A DNA stretch of 64,000 nucleotides from Novosphingobium endophyticum. Its GTDB lineage: Bacteria; Pseudomonadota; Alphaproteobacteria; Sphingomonadales; Sphingomonadaceae. The position numbers and the translations under genes are program-made. The notes below the pieces were generated by a model, which saw only the letters and a list, made by a program, of their open reading frames with translations, had not been told where the DNA came from and did not search any database. Shown one piece after another: positions 10,245-19,393 of the stretch. The first letter of the stretch is position 1, and each line of letters starts with the position of its first letter. The stretch covers positions 1 to 64,000 of the forward strand of contig NZ_BMHK01000002.1 in the NCBI RefSeq assembly GCF_014640675.1, written 5' to 3'.

Positions 10245-11804
10245 TCAGCGGGCCGCTCCGAACGTCTCGGACGTGACGTCCCGCAGTTCCCGATAGTTGG
10301 GGCCCGCGCCGAACATCAGGGTTCTGTCGCGCCGGAGCGGGATGTTCGTGCCGAACGAATGATTGGTGATGACCGGATAGATGTTCACCGGCGAGCGCAA
10401 TGCCTGACCTCGGGTCCCATCGGCGTGACGGACAGCCAGGACGATACCGGTCTTCTCGCGCCTGACCTCCGCTGTGTCGGTCAGATAGTTCATGCCCGGC
10501 TTGGGCGATTGCGGGAACTCCGGCTCATCCACCGCATAGGTCGCCGGATAAGGGCCTTCGTCCGCATGAAGGACGATCGTGGCGGGCCGCGGCCCCTTCA
10601 GGATCGTGTCTATGAGCCTGAGCAACTCCCTGTTGGAGAACTCGATCTGTTCGATATAGCTGCGCACGCGACCGAGTTCCTGCGCTTCGCTGACGCTCTG
10701 ACATGTTCCGTCGGCCTTGACGACATAGGGCGGATGAGGGACCAGGAAATGGGCAAAAACGTACTTGCGCGCTGGCTCGCCCGCGACTTCCCGCAATCGA
10801 TCGAACTTGTATTTCGCACGCAGACACTGGTCGCCGCGCCCGTCGGCGTACGGCATGCCGAGCATCTGTGCCAGAACGCCGGGTACCGACTGATTCACAA
10901 CGGTTCTTGGCAGTTCCCCGATTCTGCGAAACTCGATCTTGCGATCGGCTTGTGAATTGTCGTTCGTGACGTCGGCCCAGCCGCCGGCAAAGATTACCTC
11001 ATAGCCCTGCCGCCTGAAGAAATCGAAGGCGGCGTTCTTGTCGATCGCCCTGAACATGGGCACAATGTCGTTCTGGTTTCCGAGCCTGGGGGTATAGGCG
11101 TCCAGGTAAGAGGCATTGAGGGTAGAGGCCAGCGACAGCGGCGTGATCTGGTAATTGGCATAGGCATCGTCAGCCACGGTAAAGCCGCGTTCGCGCAACG
11201 CGGACAGAAAGGCCTTGTTGTCGAACCCGTAACTGCGGGACAAAGTGCTGGCCCCCGCGTACCGGTCCATGACGATGTGCCAGACATCCGGGCTCTGCGC
11301 GTTCGCCTGCCCCGGAAAGGCGGCGAAGCTATCGCGTGGATCGGGGCGGCCGCGCTCGATATGCTGCTGCTGGATGATCAACGCGCCCACCATAACGAAT
11401 GCCGGAAGACCGCTGAGGAGATTCGCGATACCGTTTGCCCGTCGGAAACGCCCGGTTTCCCGAAGCACACGGCGAGACATGTCCCAGGCCAGCGCGGCAC
11501 CTATTACGATGGCGCCCGACATTACCCACCGGCTTTCGGTGACGACACGGATCGGCGAGGGCAGGTACAGCAGAAAGCCGATCCAGATCGAGGCGATCAG
11601 AGACGCGCGCGCCCAGTCTCTTGCCGCGAGCCAGATGCCGACGAGCAGGAGCGCCGCAAGCGACAGAAGCCCAAGCACCGTGGGCAACACCATCTGATAG
11701 GAAATGCGCGGGAAATTCTCGATCCAGAGCGGGATGCAGGCGAGAATCGGAATTGCGAACGGCGTAACGGGCAGGCGGCCAAGCCGGGCAACGAACTGAC
11801 GCAT
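10245..11804 (-). CDS. Membrane-anchored sulfatase/alkaline-phosphatase-fold protein
   Basis: A 519-residue protein with four to five N-terminal membrane helices (about 13-145), followed by a periplasmic alkaline-phosphatase-superfamily domain. Visible metal-site-like elements are D180 in VWHIVMDRYAGAS and H413/D415 in IVLHADEG, as expected for the LTA-synthase/sulfatase group; YVFAHFLVPHPPYVV is the other typical loop. In this fold such proteins transfer or hydrolyse phospho- or sulfo-groups on envelope glycans or lipids. The ATG at 11804 follows the methyltransferase stop by 3 bp, so the two are co-translated. The substrate is unknown; a phosphoglycerol or phosphoethanolamine transferase-like role is possible. 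Confidence 0.7.
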   Translation of the reverse strand: MRQFVARLGRLPVTPFAIPILACIPLWIENFPRISYQMVLPTVLGLLSLAALLLVGIWLAARDWARASLIASIWIGFLLYLPSPIRVVTESRWVMSGAIVIGAALAWDMSRRVLRETGRFRRANGIANLLSGLPAFVMVGALIIQQQHIERGRPDPRDSFAAFPGQANAQSPDVWHIVMDRYAGASTLSRSYGFDNKAFLSALRERGFTVADDAYANYQITPLSLASTLNASYLDAYTPRLGNQNDIVPMFRAIDKNAAFDFFRRQGYEVIFAGGWADVTNDNSQADRKIEFRRIGELPRTVVNQSVPGVLAQMLGMPYADGRGDQCLRAKYKFDRLREVAGEPARKYVFAHFLVPHPPYVVKADGTCQSVSEAQELGRVRSYIEQIEFSNRELLRLIDTILKGPRPATIVLHADEGPYPATYAVDEPEFPQSPKPGMNYLTDTAEVRREKTGIVLAVRHADGTRGQALRSPVNIYPVITNHSFGTNIPLRRDRTLMFGAGPNYRELRDVTSETFGAAR

Positions 11805-11807
11805 CGG

Positions 11808-13187
11808 TCAGGTTCTGTCATAGCGCAGCAGTAGCCGGTTCCCGCCCTCGATACGCTGGGATTCGACGACCCGTGCCCGCGCGCGAACGGCGCTGACGAA
11901 CGCTTCCTCCGTATAGCCGGGAAAGATGTCCTTGCGGGTCGAGAGAAGCTTTCGAACCATGGGATCGGCCTTGTCCGGGAATTCGATGATTCCGGTCGGG
12001 GCCAGCGAAACCAGCCAGTCGACAGCCATTTCCAGCGGAACGTTCCGCGCAATCGCCAGGTGATGAATGAACGCGAGCGCAATCATCGAGTCCGCTCTGG
12101 ACCGTTGCGCCAGGCTCATGCGTTCCATGCCGGCCCATCCTTGGGCAGGGCTCGGATTTGTGGCGTCGAGCCAGAGCGGCAGGACGGGCGCGTCCGAGGC
12201 CGAAAACCGCGCGAAGGCACGCTCAAGCGCTCCGAAGTCGAAATCGAAGCCCACGACATTGCCCGCGCCGTTGTCGATGGCCGTCTGGGTGTAGTCACCG
12301 CTGTTGCAGCCTACGTCGAACAATTGTCCCGGCCGACATTCGGCGACCATTTTCGCGACGAAGGCGTGTTTGACGGCCCGCTTCTCGGCGTCGTAGCTGT
12401 TATTCGTTTCGTAATCCCCCCAGACCGTCGCCGCGCCAGGTGGCGAAAGCCCCGCAATGTAATCGCGCAGTCCGATGAGGATGGCCTCGAGCCGCTTGCG
12501 CGTAAGCGAGACCACCGGTTGCCGGTTTTCCGAACGACTCCTGATCGCGCGCTTCTGCAGTCCGCTTTGGCCGACGATATGCGCGATGACGGTGAACGAC
12601 AGCTTCTCGCGAAAGGAAAGCATCGGAAGCAGGTCTTCGGGGGGAATCCCTTCAAGGCTGCCCCGGTACCACGGATTGGGAGCAATCCCCTTCTTGGCCC
12701 ACAAAATGAGCGGCGCCAGAAACTGCATCGTGAACTGGCGCTGGGGCACCCACGGCTCGCCTTCAACGTAGGGAACGATCGAAAGATGATCGATGAAAAC
12801 GGGTTTCGTACCCTTGAACTGCAGATTGTAAGCCGTCGCATCGGACAAGGTGAAACCGTCCGCGAGCAGATCGAGATGAAAGTCGAGGTGAAGCAGGGCT
12901 GCGCTCTTCAGCGCGGAAAAGCACCATTCATAGGGATACGAGACAAAATCGAGCCGGGGATGCTCGAGCAGATGGCAAGGCGACGGCTCCATCGAGGCAA
13001 GCGCCTCCGGATCGATTTCCTGCATCGAGAGCAGCTGTGTTCGATCGATCGATCGATCGATGACGCCCGCGGCAAGTGCGGCTTCGAATGTATCGCGGCC
13101 GGCTTCAAAGACGGCTCGAAAAACGCGTCCGTCCTTTATGACCACGCGCCCCGCAGGATCGCGATAGGATCCCGGATCGTAGTACAT
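11808..13187 (-). CDS. Class I SAM-dependent methyltransferase with N-terminal extra domain
   Basis: A 459-residue protein. Residues from about 285 onward form a Rossmann methyltransferase with motif I LFDVGCNSGDYT (near 289-300), acidic motif II VVGFDFDFGALE and a later TGIIEFPDKADPMV strand. The first ~230 residues are an uncharacterised domain containing LEHPRLDFVSYPYEWCFSAL and DATAYNLQFKGTKPVFIDHL. This domain architecture occurs in nodulation/polysaccharide-associated methyltransferases; that link is family knowledge and not proven here. ATG at 13187 shares one base with the stop of the upstream small gene. Codons 43-50 are encoded by a (CGAT)x5 tract (13042-13061). Middle gene of a three-gene operon with a sulfatase-like protein; the target is unknown. 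Confidence 0.75.
   Translation of the reverse strand: MYYDPGSYRDPAGRVVIKDGRVFRAVFEAGRDTFEAALAAGVIDRSIDRTQLLSMQEIDPEALASMEPSPCHLLEHPRLDFVSYPYEWCFSALKSAALLHLDFHLDLLADGFTLSDATAYNLQFKGTKPVFIDHLSIVPYVEGEPWVPQRQFTMQFLAPLILWAKKGIAPNPWYRGSLEGIPPEDLLPMLSFREKLSFTVIAHIVGQSGLQKRAIRSRSENRQPVVSLTRKRLEAILIGLRDYIAGLSPPGAATVWGDYETNNSYDAEKRAVKHAFVAKMVAECRPGQLFDVGCNSGDYTQTAIDNGAGNVVGFDFDFGALERAFARFSASDAPVLPLWLDATNPSPAQGWAGMERMSLAQRSRADSMIALAFIHHLAIARNVPLEMAVDWLVSLAPTGIIEFPDKADPMVRKLLSTRKDIFPGYTEEAFVSAVRARARVVESQRIEGGNRLLLRYDRT
13042..13061. repeat. (CGAT)5 tetranucleotide tract inside the methyltransferase gene
   Basis: Five perfect CGAT units encode the IDRSIDR part of the methyltransferase (residues 43-49). 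Because the unit is 4 bp, gain or loss of one unit would frameshift the gene. Confidence 0.9.
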
Positions 13188-13423
13188 CAGTCGGAGACAT
13201 CCGACGATTCCACGTCCGAATTCCTCTTGCGCGCGAACAAGCCCTTCAGCTTGCGGAAATAGATCTTGCCAGTCAGGATATAGGCCGCGACCGTTCCCAC
13301 GAGCGCCTGTACCGCCAGGCTGGCGCTGGCGGCGTCAAGATAGGCATGGGCCGCGCTGATCGGGATGACAGTCGTCACCGCCACCATCACGGCAAATCGC
13401 ACAAGTAATCCCATGTCGTCCAC
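13187..13423 (-). CDS. Small two-helix membrane protein
   Basis: Not recognised. A 78-residue product with two hydrophobic stretches (about 5-27 and 36-55), then a basic segment YFRKLKGLFARKRN and an acidic end. Its topology resembles small inner-membrane accessory proteins found next to envelope glycan genes. Its TGA overlaps the ATG of the methyltransferase gene (TGATG at 13185-13189), making it the first gene of a three-gene minus-strand operon with the methyltransferase and sulfatase-like genes. Role is inferred only from that coupling. Confidence 0.65.
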   Translation of the reverse strand: MDDMGLLVRFAVMVAVTTVIPISAAHAYLDAASASLAVQALVGTVAAYILTGKIYFRKLKGLFARKRNSDVESSDVSD

Positions 13424-13557
13424 CCACGCTGACAGAAGTTCAATCGAACCTTCCAGCCGACAAGTAGGCCGAGATGGTTATCACGACGTTAAAGCGCGTG
13501 CGGAGCCTCGCCTCGGCTCATGCCGAAACCGGCAGGAACCGGAAGTCGGCGAACCGC

Positions 13558-13878
13558 TCAATGCCCGCCGGCGTTCCTCTTCAGGCTCTCGTCCATGCGC
13601 GCCAGCTGTTCGGGCGTTGCTTCGGTCTGGTACTTCGCTTTCCACTCGTCCGCCGGCATGCCGCGGATCAGCGCGCGCGCGGCGGCCTTGTCGCCTTCAT
13701 AGCCGGCGTCGCGAATCCAGTCCGACAGACAGTTGCGGCAAAAGCCGGCGAGGCCCATCAGATCGATGTTCTGCGCATCGTGGCGATGTCGCAGATGCCG
13801 CACCAGTCGGCGGAAGGCGGCTGCCGCGATGGCATCGTCGAGAGCATCGAGAGCGTCGAGTTCGTCTTTTTTGTTCAT
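13558..13878 (-). CDS. DUF1244 family protein
   Basis: A 106-residue protein with the DUF1244 signature, including LVRHLRHRHDAQNIDLMG, LAGFCRNCLSDWIRDAG and IRGMPADEWKAKYQ. The FCRNC cysteines could bind a metal, but no function is established for the family, which is widespread in proteobacteria. The N-terminus has a DALDALDDA-rich helix. The gene diverges from pyk with a 77-bp gap that must contain both promoters. The 134-bp region downstream (13424-13557) contains no gene. Confidence 0.85.
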   Translation of the reverse strand: MNKKDELDALDALDDAIAAAAFRRLVRHLRHRHDAQNIDLMGLAGFCRNCLSDWIRDAGYEGDKAAARALIRGMPADEWKAKYQTEATPEQLARMDESLKRNAGGH

Positions 13879-13955
13879 TTGTCCGACAATCGTCCTTGGT
13901 TTGTGAGAAACCCTTTGCCATATGACCCGGCACTTTCGAAAGAGGCAGACAGGTC

Positions 13956-15437
13956 TTGGTTACCCTCCCCAATCGCCGTTCCCCCCATCATCGCGGTATC
14001 AAGCGTACCCGCAAGGTCAAGATTCTCGCGACGCTCGGCCCCGCCAGCCGCGACAAGGAAACGATCGGCAAACTGCTGAGGGCCGGCGCGGACGCCTTTC
14101 GCGTCAACATGAGTCACGGCGACCATGACACCCATCGCGAGACGATCGCCAATATCCGCGCGGTCGAGAAGGACCTGATGCGCCCGGTCGCGATCCTGTG
14201 CGATCTGCAGGGGCCGAAGCTGCGCGTCGGCACGTTCGAGGGCGGCAAGGCCTTCATCCGCCACGGCGCCCACTTCACGCTCGACCGCGATCCCGCGCCG
14301 GGTAACGGCGAACGCGTGTTTCTGCCGCATCCCGAACTGTTTGAAGTGCTCAACAGCGGCCAGCGCCTGCTGATCGACGATGGCAAACTGCGCCTCGTGG
14401 TAATCAGGGCCGATTCCGACGCGATCCTGTGCAGCGCCGAGGTCGGCGGCGCGATCTCGGACCGCAAGGGCGTGAACATTCCAGACGCGATCGTGCCCGT
14501 CCCCGCGCTCACTGACAAGGACCGGCGCGACCTGGCCTTCGCGATCGAGCATGGCGCGGACTGGATCGGGCTTTCCTTCGTTCAGCGGCCCGAGGACGTG
14601 GCCGAAGCGCGCCGGCTGATGGGCGGGCATGGCGCGCTGATGGCCAAGATCGAGAAACCCGCGGCGGTCACCAGCCTGGACGAGATCATCGAGCTGTCCG
14701 ACGGCATCATGGTCGCACGCGGCGATCTCGGCGTCGAGCTGCTGCCCGAGGAAGTGCCGCCGATCCAGAAGCGCATCATCGAAAAGACCCGCGGTTACGG
14801 CAAACCGGTGGTCGTCGCGACACAGATGCTCGAATCGATGATCACCAGCCCCTCGCCGACGCGCGCCGAAGTGTCGGACGTCGCCAACGCGGTCTACGAC
14901 GGCGCGGATGCCGTGATGCTCTCGGCCGAGACGGCGGCGGGCCAGTGGCCGGTCGAGGCGGTGACCATCATGGACCGCATCGCCACGCGCGTGGAAAGCG
15001 ACGACACCTATCACGAGCGCATCCATATCGCCCAGACGCCGCCGGATCCGACGATGGCCGACGCGCTTTCGGCCTCCTGCGCGACGATTGCCGACACGCT
15101 GCCGATCGAGGGAATCATCGTCTTTACCGGTTCGGGCATCTCCGCCCGCCGCGTCGCCCGCGAGCGTCCATCCGCGCCCATGCTAGTGCTCACGCCCTCG
15201 CCGAAGACGGCGCGCCGCATGACCCTGCTTTGGGGCGCTCACACCGTCTCGACCAAGGACATCGGCAGCTTCGAGGAAATGATCGCCAAGGGCAAGCGCA
15301 TGGCCCTGCGCCACGGCTTCGGCGCCGCAGGATCTCGCCTGATCGCGCTGGCGGGCGTGCCGTTCGGCGTGCCGGGATCGACCAACCTGCTGCATGTGGT
15401 GACGCTGACCGGCAACGAACTCGATACGCCCAAGTAG
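13956..15437 (+). CDS. pyk: Pyruvate kinase
   Basis: Converts phosphoenolpyruvate and ADP to pyruvate and ATP, the last step of glycolysis/Entner-Doudoroff. The 493-residue product has the N-terminal RKVKILATLGPAS strand, the NMSHGDH substrate loop, the active-site signature around LMAKIEKPAAV, the MVARGDLGVEL motif and the C-terminal domain with VFTGSGISARRVARERP. No ATG lies before residue 50 in frame, so I use the TTG at 13956, with AGAGGCAG about 10 nt upstream. A TTG start fits the family length. A composite inverted repeat begins 9 bp after the stop and separates it from the convergent yggS gene. Confidence 0.95.
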   Translation: MVTLPNRRSPHHRGIKRTRKVKILATLGPASRDKETIGKLLRAGADAFRVNMSHGDHDTHRETIANIRAVEKDLMRPVAILCDLQGPKLRVGTFEGGKAFIRHGAHFTLDRDPAPGNGERVFLPHPELFEVLNSGQRLLIDDGKLRLVVIRADSDAILCSAEVGGAISDRKGVNIPDAIVPVPALTDKDRRDLAFAIEHGADWIGLSFVQRPEDVAEARRLMGGHGALMAKIEKPAAVTSLDEIIELSDGIMVARGDLGVELLPEEVPPIQKRIIEKTRGYGKPVVVATQMLESMITSPSPTRAEVSDVANAVYDGADAVMLSAETAAGQWPVEAVTIMDRIATRVESDDTYHERIHIAQTPPDPTMADALSASCATIADTLPIEGIIVFTGSGISARRVARERPSAPMLVLTPSPKTARRMTLLWGAHTVSTKDIGSFEEMIAKGKRMALRHGFGAAGSRLIALAGVPFGVPGSTNLLHVVTLTGNELDTPK

Positions 15438-15446
15438 CCAATGCAG

Positions 15447-15581
15447 CGTCATCCCGGGCTCGCCCCGGGACCGCTGGCGGTGTTTACGCGCGGCTTCGAC
15501 CAGCGCGCTGCTCGGCCGGGCGTCCTTGCGAGAGCTTGCGCGTAGACACCGCCAGCGGTCCCGGCGTGCGCCGGGATGACG
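15447..15581. repeat. Composite inverted repeat, REP/MITE-like, copy 2
   Basis: Left arm starts CGTCATCCCGGGCTCGCCCC and runs into CGCTGGCGGTGTTTA (15447-15486). The right arm ends GCGCCGGGATGACG at 15581 and is its inverted partner over about 39 bp with a few mismatches. It fills most of the gap between the convergent pyk and yggS genes, starting 9 bp after the pyk stop, so it may serve as a bidirectional transcript end. Confidence 0.85.
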
Positions 15582-15599
15582 ATTTGTGTGCCTCTCGGT

Positions 15600-16265
15600 T
15601 TACCGCCGCGCGCCGAACAGCGCGCTGCCCACGCGCACATGGGTCGCGCCCAGCATGACGGCGGTTTCGAAATCATCGCTCATGCCCATGCTGAGCTGGT
15701 CAAGGCCGCTCTCGGCCGCGATCCTGGCGAGCAGCGCGAAAAACGGCGCGGCCTCTATCCCCAGGGGCGGAACGCACATCAGGCCCGTTACCGGAATACC
15801 GGCGTCGTGCGCCGAGGCCAGCAGCGCCGGCACTTCGGCAATCGCGCAGCCGCCCTTCTGCTCTTCGTCGCCGATGTTGACCTGGATGAAACAGGGCACA
15901 CGGCGTCCGGCCTTGTCCATCGCCTTGCCGAGCGCCGACACCAGCGAAGGCCGGTCGAGCGAATGGATGCAGTCGAACAGCCGCACCGCGTCCTCCGCCT
16001 TGTTGGACTGAAGCTGGCCGACCAGATGCAGCTTCACCCCTTCGTATCGCTCCAGCAACGCGGGCCATTTTTCCTGCGCTTCCTGCACGCGGTTCTCGCC
16101 GAAGACGCGCTGGCCTTCTTCGATCAGCGGCACGATCCGTTCGGCGGCATGGGTCTTGGAAATGGCGATGAGTTCCACGTCGTCGCCCTTGCGCCCGGCA
16201 ATCGCGGCGGCGCGGGCGATCCGGGCGCGGACGTCCTGCAGCGGTGTAAGGTCTGGCTGATCCAT
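15600..16265 (-). CDS. yggS: YggS family PLP homeostasis protein
   Basis: A 221-residue alanine-racemase-N-type PLP-binding barrel protein (PLPBP/YggS family) that maintains pyridoxal phosphate levels; no enzymatic activity is established. The PLP lysine is K37 in ELIAISKTHA. Other family marks are GENRVQEAQEKWP, LHLVGQLQSNKAEDAV and SMGMSDDFETAVMLGATHVRVGSALFG. Length is normal. Its start codon overlaps on the opposite strand with the earliest start of the ThiE-like gene, so the two are tightly divergent. Confidence 0.94.
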   Translation of the reverse strand: MDQPDLTPLQDVRARIARAAAIAGRKGDDVELIAISKTHAAERIVPLIEEGQRVFGENRVQEAQEKWPALLERYEGVKLHLVGQLQSNKAEDAVRLFDCIHSLDRPSLVSALGKAMDKAGRRVPCFIQVNIGDEEQKGGCAIAEVPALLASAHDAGIPVTGLMCVPPLGIEAAPFFALLARIAAESGLDQLSMGMSDDFETAVMLGATHVRVGSALFGARR

Positions 16266-16287
16266 GGCGCGCTGCTATAGCGGCTGC

Positions 16288-16869
16288 GTGCCGATCCGCC
16301 ACCCGCCTCTTCCCGCCAGCCTCCCCGATCTGTGGCTCGTCAGCGATGAAAGCGTGGACAGCCTCTTGCCGCAGGCATTGGCGCGCCTGCCGCGCGGATC
16401 GGGTTTCATTTTCCGGCACTACGGTCTGGCGCCCGGACAGCGCCGCGCGCGTTTCCGCGAACTGGCCCGCATGGCCCGCCGCCGCGGACATCGCGCCGCG
16501 CTGTCCGGCACCCCGCGCGAGGCGCGGCAGTGGCGCGCGGACGCCGTCTATGGCCCTCCCGAAAGACTGGCGCGCGGCCCTGCCTTGCTGCGCCTCGTCA
16601 CCGCGCATTCACTGCGCGAAGTGGCGCGAGCGAACCTCGGCCGGGCCGACATAGTGCTGATCTCGCCGGTCTTCCCCACCCGTTCGCATCCGGGCGCACC
16701 GCACCTCGGCCCGGTCCGGTTCCGGCTCCTGGCCGCGCGTTCGCACCTCCCCGTCATCGCGCTGGGGGGAATGAACGCCCGTCGCGCCCGGTCCATCGGC
16801 GCCCCGAAATGGGCGGCAATTCAGGCGCTTGCGAAAGCGCCCACAAGCATGTTCCCGATCCATTCTTGA
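16288..16869 (+). CDS. Degenerate ThiE/TenI-like protein
   Basis: A 193-residue arginine-rich protein with the TIM-barrel strands of thiamine-phosphate synthase/TenI. It has DLWLVSDESVDSLLPQALAR, ADIVLISPVFPTRSHPGAPH (aligned with the SPVFPT region) and LPVIALGGMNARRARSI (aligned with the A(I/L)GGI phosphate loop). The ThiE segment DGVHLGQxD is replaced by ADAVYGPPERLA, and the terminal GVAVxSAI segment reads KWAAIQALAKA. Catalysis is therefore doubtful. An ATG at 16264 overlaps the divergent yggS start; the GTG at 16288 is preferred. No other thiamine genes are nearby. Fold assignment is good, activity is not. Confidence 0.65.
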   Translation: MPIRHPPLPASLPDLWLVSDESVDSLLPQALARLPRGSGFIFRHYGLAPGQRRARFRELARMARRRGHRAALSGTPREARQWRADAVYGPPERLARGPALLRLVTAHSLREVARANLGRADIVLISPVFPTRSHPGAPHLGPVRFRLLAARSHLPVIALGGMNARRARSIGAPKWAAIQALAKAPTSMFPIHS

Positions 16870-16922
16870 CGGCGAGTCCCGGCAAGGCGCATTATCGCTC
16901 GCCGTAATCAGGGGAATTTCAC

Positions 16923-19301
16923 ATGGCGACACGGCCCATCGCGTCCGGACGGCGCATCGCCAAGCCGAACTGGCGCGCGGTTCTGAAGCGCAGCCTGCGC
17001 CGCGCGAGCGAGCTCAGCGGCGCGCTCGCGCTGTTCGCCGCGATGGCCTTCCTGGCGCTGGCTCTCGTCAGCTATCACCAGACCGACCCCTCGGCCTCGA
17101 CCGCCGCCAGCGGCGACGTGCAGAACTGGATGGGGCCGGCGGGCGCCTGGGTCGCCGATTTCGCGTTGACGCTCTTCGGCCCCGTCTCCGCCCTGTTCGT
17201 GCCGCTGCTCTACGTCTTCGCCCGCAAGCTGTGGCTGCTGGTCGAGGAAGACGACAGCGAGATGGAACATTCCAACCAGCGCTGGTGGCGCCCGGTCGGC
17301 ATGCTGCTGCTGGCGATGCTGCTCATCGCGACGGTGCTCTCGCTGTGGATCGACGAGCCGGGCGGAACGCTGCCCGCCTCATGGGGCGGCCTCGCGGGTC
17401 TGCTCGGCGCCAAGGCCGTCACCGGGCTCTCCGGCCTGACGCCCGAGGGGGCCGCGGGCTGGGTCACGCTCGGCTTCGCGCTGGCCTGCCTGACCACCGG
17501 CTTCGTTCTGATCGGCAAGGTCTTCGCCATCGACTGGATCCGCCTGCTGACCCTGCCCGGCCGCATCGGCCGCGTGCGCGAGGCGCTCCCCTCCGCCTCG
17601 AAGCTGCCTTTCGCGCGCGGCGGGGAGGACGAGCAGGCAAAGCCCGGCGCGCCGTCGCGCCCGACAGCGCCAACGCCCGCGCCCTCCAGCGAAACCGCGC
17701 GCAAGACGCCGCAGATCGTCGATCCGACGACGCCCGCGCGCCCCGCCCAGCTTGGCTCGGGCAGCCGGCAGAAGGACCTGTTCGATCAGTACGAGCTGCC
17801 CCCGCTCGACATCCTCGCCGATCCGCCCGCGAACGCGCAGCCGAAGATCGACAAGCTGAGCCTGGAACGGAACGCCCGCCTGCTCGAAACCGTGCTCGAC
17901 GATTTCAACGTCAAGGGCGAGATTACCGCCGTGCGCACCGGTCCGGTCGTCACCATGTACGAACTGGAACCGGCACCGGGCATTAAGGCCAGCCGCGTGA
18001 TCGGCCTTGCCGACGACATCGCCCGCAACATGAGCGCGATTTCGGCGCGCGTTTCCTCGATTCCCGGGCGGACGGTCATGGGCATCGAACTGCCCAATGC
18101 CAATCGGCAGATGGTTTCGTTCAAGGAGATGGTGGCCTCGGAGAACTTCGCGCATCACAAGGGCATGCTGCCGATCATCCTGGGCAAGGACATCGCCGGC
18201 GAGCCGGTCGTGGCCGACCTTGCGGCCATGCCGCACCTGCTGGTCGCCGGTACTACCGGTTCGGGCAAGTCGGTGGGGCTCAACTGCATCCTGCTGTCCC
18301 TTTTGTACCGTTTGACCCCGGCTCAGTGTCGCCTGATCCTCGTCGATCCCAAGGTGCTCGAACTCAAGAGCTATGACGACATCCCGCACTTGCTCTCGCC
18401 GGTGGTCACTGAGCCGCCCAAGGCGGTGCGCGCGCTGAAATGGGCGGTCGAGGAAATGGAGCGCCGCTATCGCCAGATGAGCGAAATCTCGGTGCGCAAC
18501 CTCGCCAGCTTCAACGAAAAGGTCCGCGCCGCCGCCGCCAAGGGCAAGCCGCTGGGGCGCCGCGTGCAGATCGGCTTCGATCCCGAAACGGGCGAGGAAC
18601 TCTACGAGGAAAACCAGCTCGACTATCAGGTTCTGCCGCAGATCGTCCTCATCGTCGACGAACTGGCCGACCTCATGGTCACCGTCGGCAAAGAGATCGA
18701 AGTCCTGATCCAGCGCCTCTCGCAAAAGAGCCGTGCGGCGGGCATCCACCTCATCATGGCGACGCAGCGGCCCTCGGTCGACGTCATCACCGGCGTCATC
18801 AAGGCCAACCTGCCGACGCGTATCTCCTTCGCGGTCACCAGCCGCATCGACAGCCGGACGATCCTGGGCGAACAGGGCGCCGAGCAACTGCTGGGCAAGG
18901 GCGACATGCTCTACAAGCCCAATACCGACCCGATCAAGCGCGTCCACGGCCCCTTCGTCTCGGACGAGGAAGTCGAGCGCGTCGCCGACTTCTGGCGCAC
19001 GCAGGGCAAACCCGATTACATCGACGCCGTCACCGAAGAGCCGGAGGAAGGCAGCTTCGGCTTCGACGATCTCGACGCCACCGCGTCCGACGCGCCCGAG
19101 GAACGCAAATACCGGCAGGTCTGCCAGCTCGTGTTCGAGAACCAGAAGGTCTCGGTCTCCTGGCTCCAGCGCCAGATGGGCGTGGGCTACAATACCGCGG
19201 CCAAATGGGTCGAGCGCATGGAGAACGACGGCTTCGTCGGCCCCGCCAACCACGTCGGCCGCCGCGACATCTATCGCGACGAATACGGCAACCCTTTGTG
19301 A
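16923..19301 (+). CDS. ftsK: DNA translocase FtsK
   Basis: Septal DNA pump that clears the chromosome terminus and activates XerCD recombination at dif. The 792-residue product has an N-terminal domain with four membrane helices (about 30-200), a proline-rich linker (about 225-275), an alpha/beta motor with Walker A TTGSGKSVG (near 441-450), VDPKVLELKSYDDIPHL, Walker B VLIVDELADLM, and the gamma winged-helix domain (RQVCQLVFENQKVSVSWLQR onward). The ATG at 16923 is preceded by AGGGGAA. The linker is much shorter than in E. coli FtsK, as is usual in alphaproteobacteria. The gene lies alone on the plus strand before the antiporter gene. Confidence 0.96.
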   Translation: MATRPIASGRRIAKPNWRAVLKRSLRRASELSGALALFAAMAFLALALVSYHQTDPSASTAASGDVQNWMGPAGAWVADFALTLFGPVSALFVPLLYVFARKLWLLVEEDDSEMEHSNQRWWRPVGMLLLAMLLIATVLSLWIDEPGGTLPASWGGLAGLLGAKAVTGLSGLTPEGAAGWVTLGFALACLTTGFVLIGKVFAIDWIRLLTLPGRIGRVREALPSASKLPFARGGEDEQAKPGAPSRPTAPTPAPSSETARKTPQIVDPTTPARPAQLGSGSRQKDLFDQYELPPLDILADPPANAQPKIDKLSLERNARLLETVLDDFNVKGEITAVRTGPVVTMYELEPAPGIKASRVIGLADDIARNMSAISARVSSIPGRTVMGIELPNANRQMVSFKEMVASENFAHHKGMLPIILGKDIAGEPVVADLAAMPHLLVAGTTGSGKSVGLNCILLSLLYRLTPAQCRLILVDPKVLELKSYDDIPHLLSPVVTEPPKAVRALKWAVEEMERRYRQMSEISVRNLASFNEKVRAAAAKGKPLGRRVQIGFDPETGEELYEENQLDYQVLPQIVLIVDELADLMVTVGKEIEVLIQRLSQKSRAAGIHLIMATQRPSVDVITGVIKANLPTRISFAVTSRIDSRTILGEQGAEQLLGKGDMLYKPNTDPIKRVHGPFVSDEEVERVADFWRTQGKPDYIDAVTEEPEEGSFGFDDLDATASDAPEERKYRQVCQLVFENQKVSVSWLQRQMGVGYNTAAKWVERMENDGFVGPANHVGRRDIYRDEYGNPL

Positions 19302-19393
19302 GTTTACGCATTGGTCCCCAGACCGCACGTCGTGAACACCAGAGCTGAACAGAAACGCCCCAGGCCGCTTACCCGCTCACCGGAAAGACCCCA

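Noticed and set aside
17379..19328. 649-codon minus-strand frame opposite ftsK
   Set aside because: Antisense shadow; ftsK motifs are complete on the plus strand.
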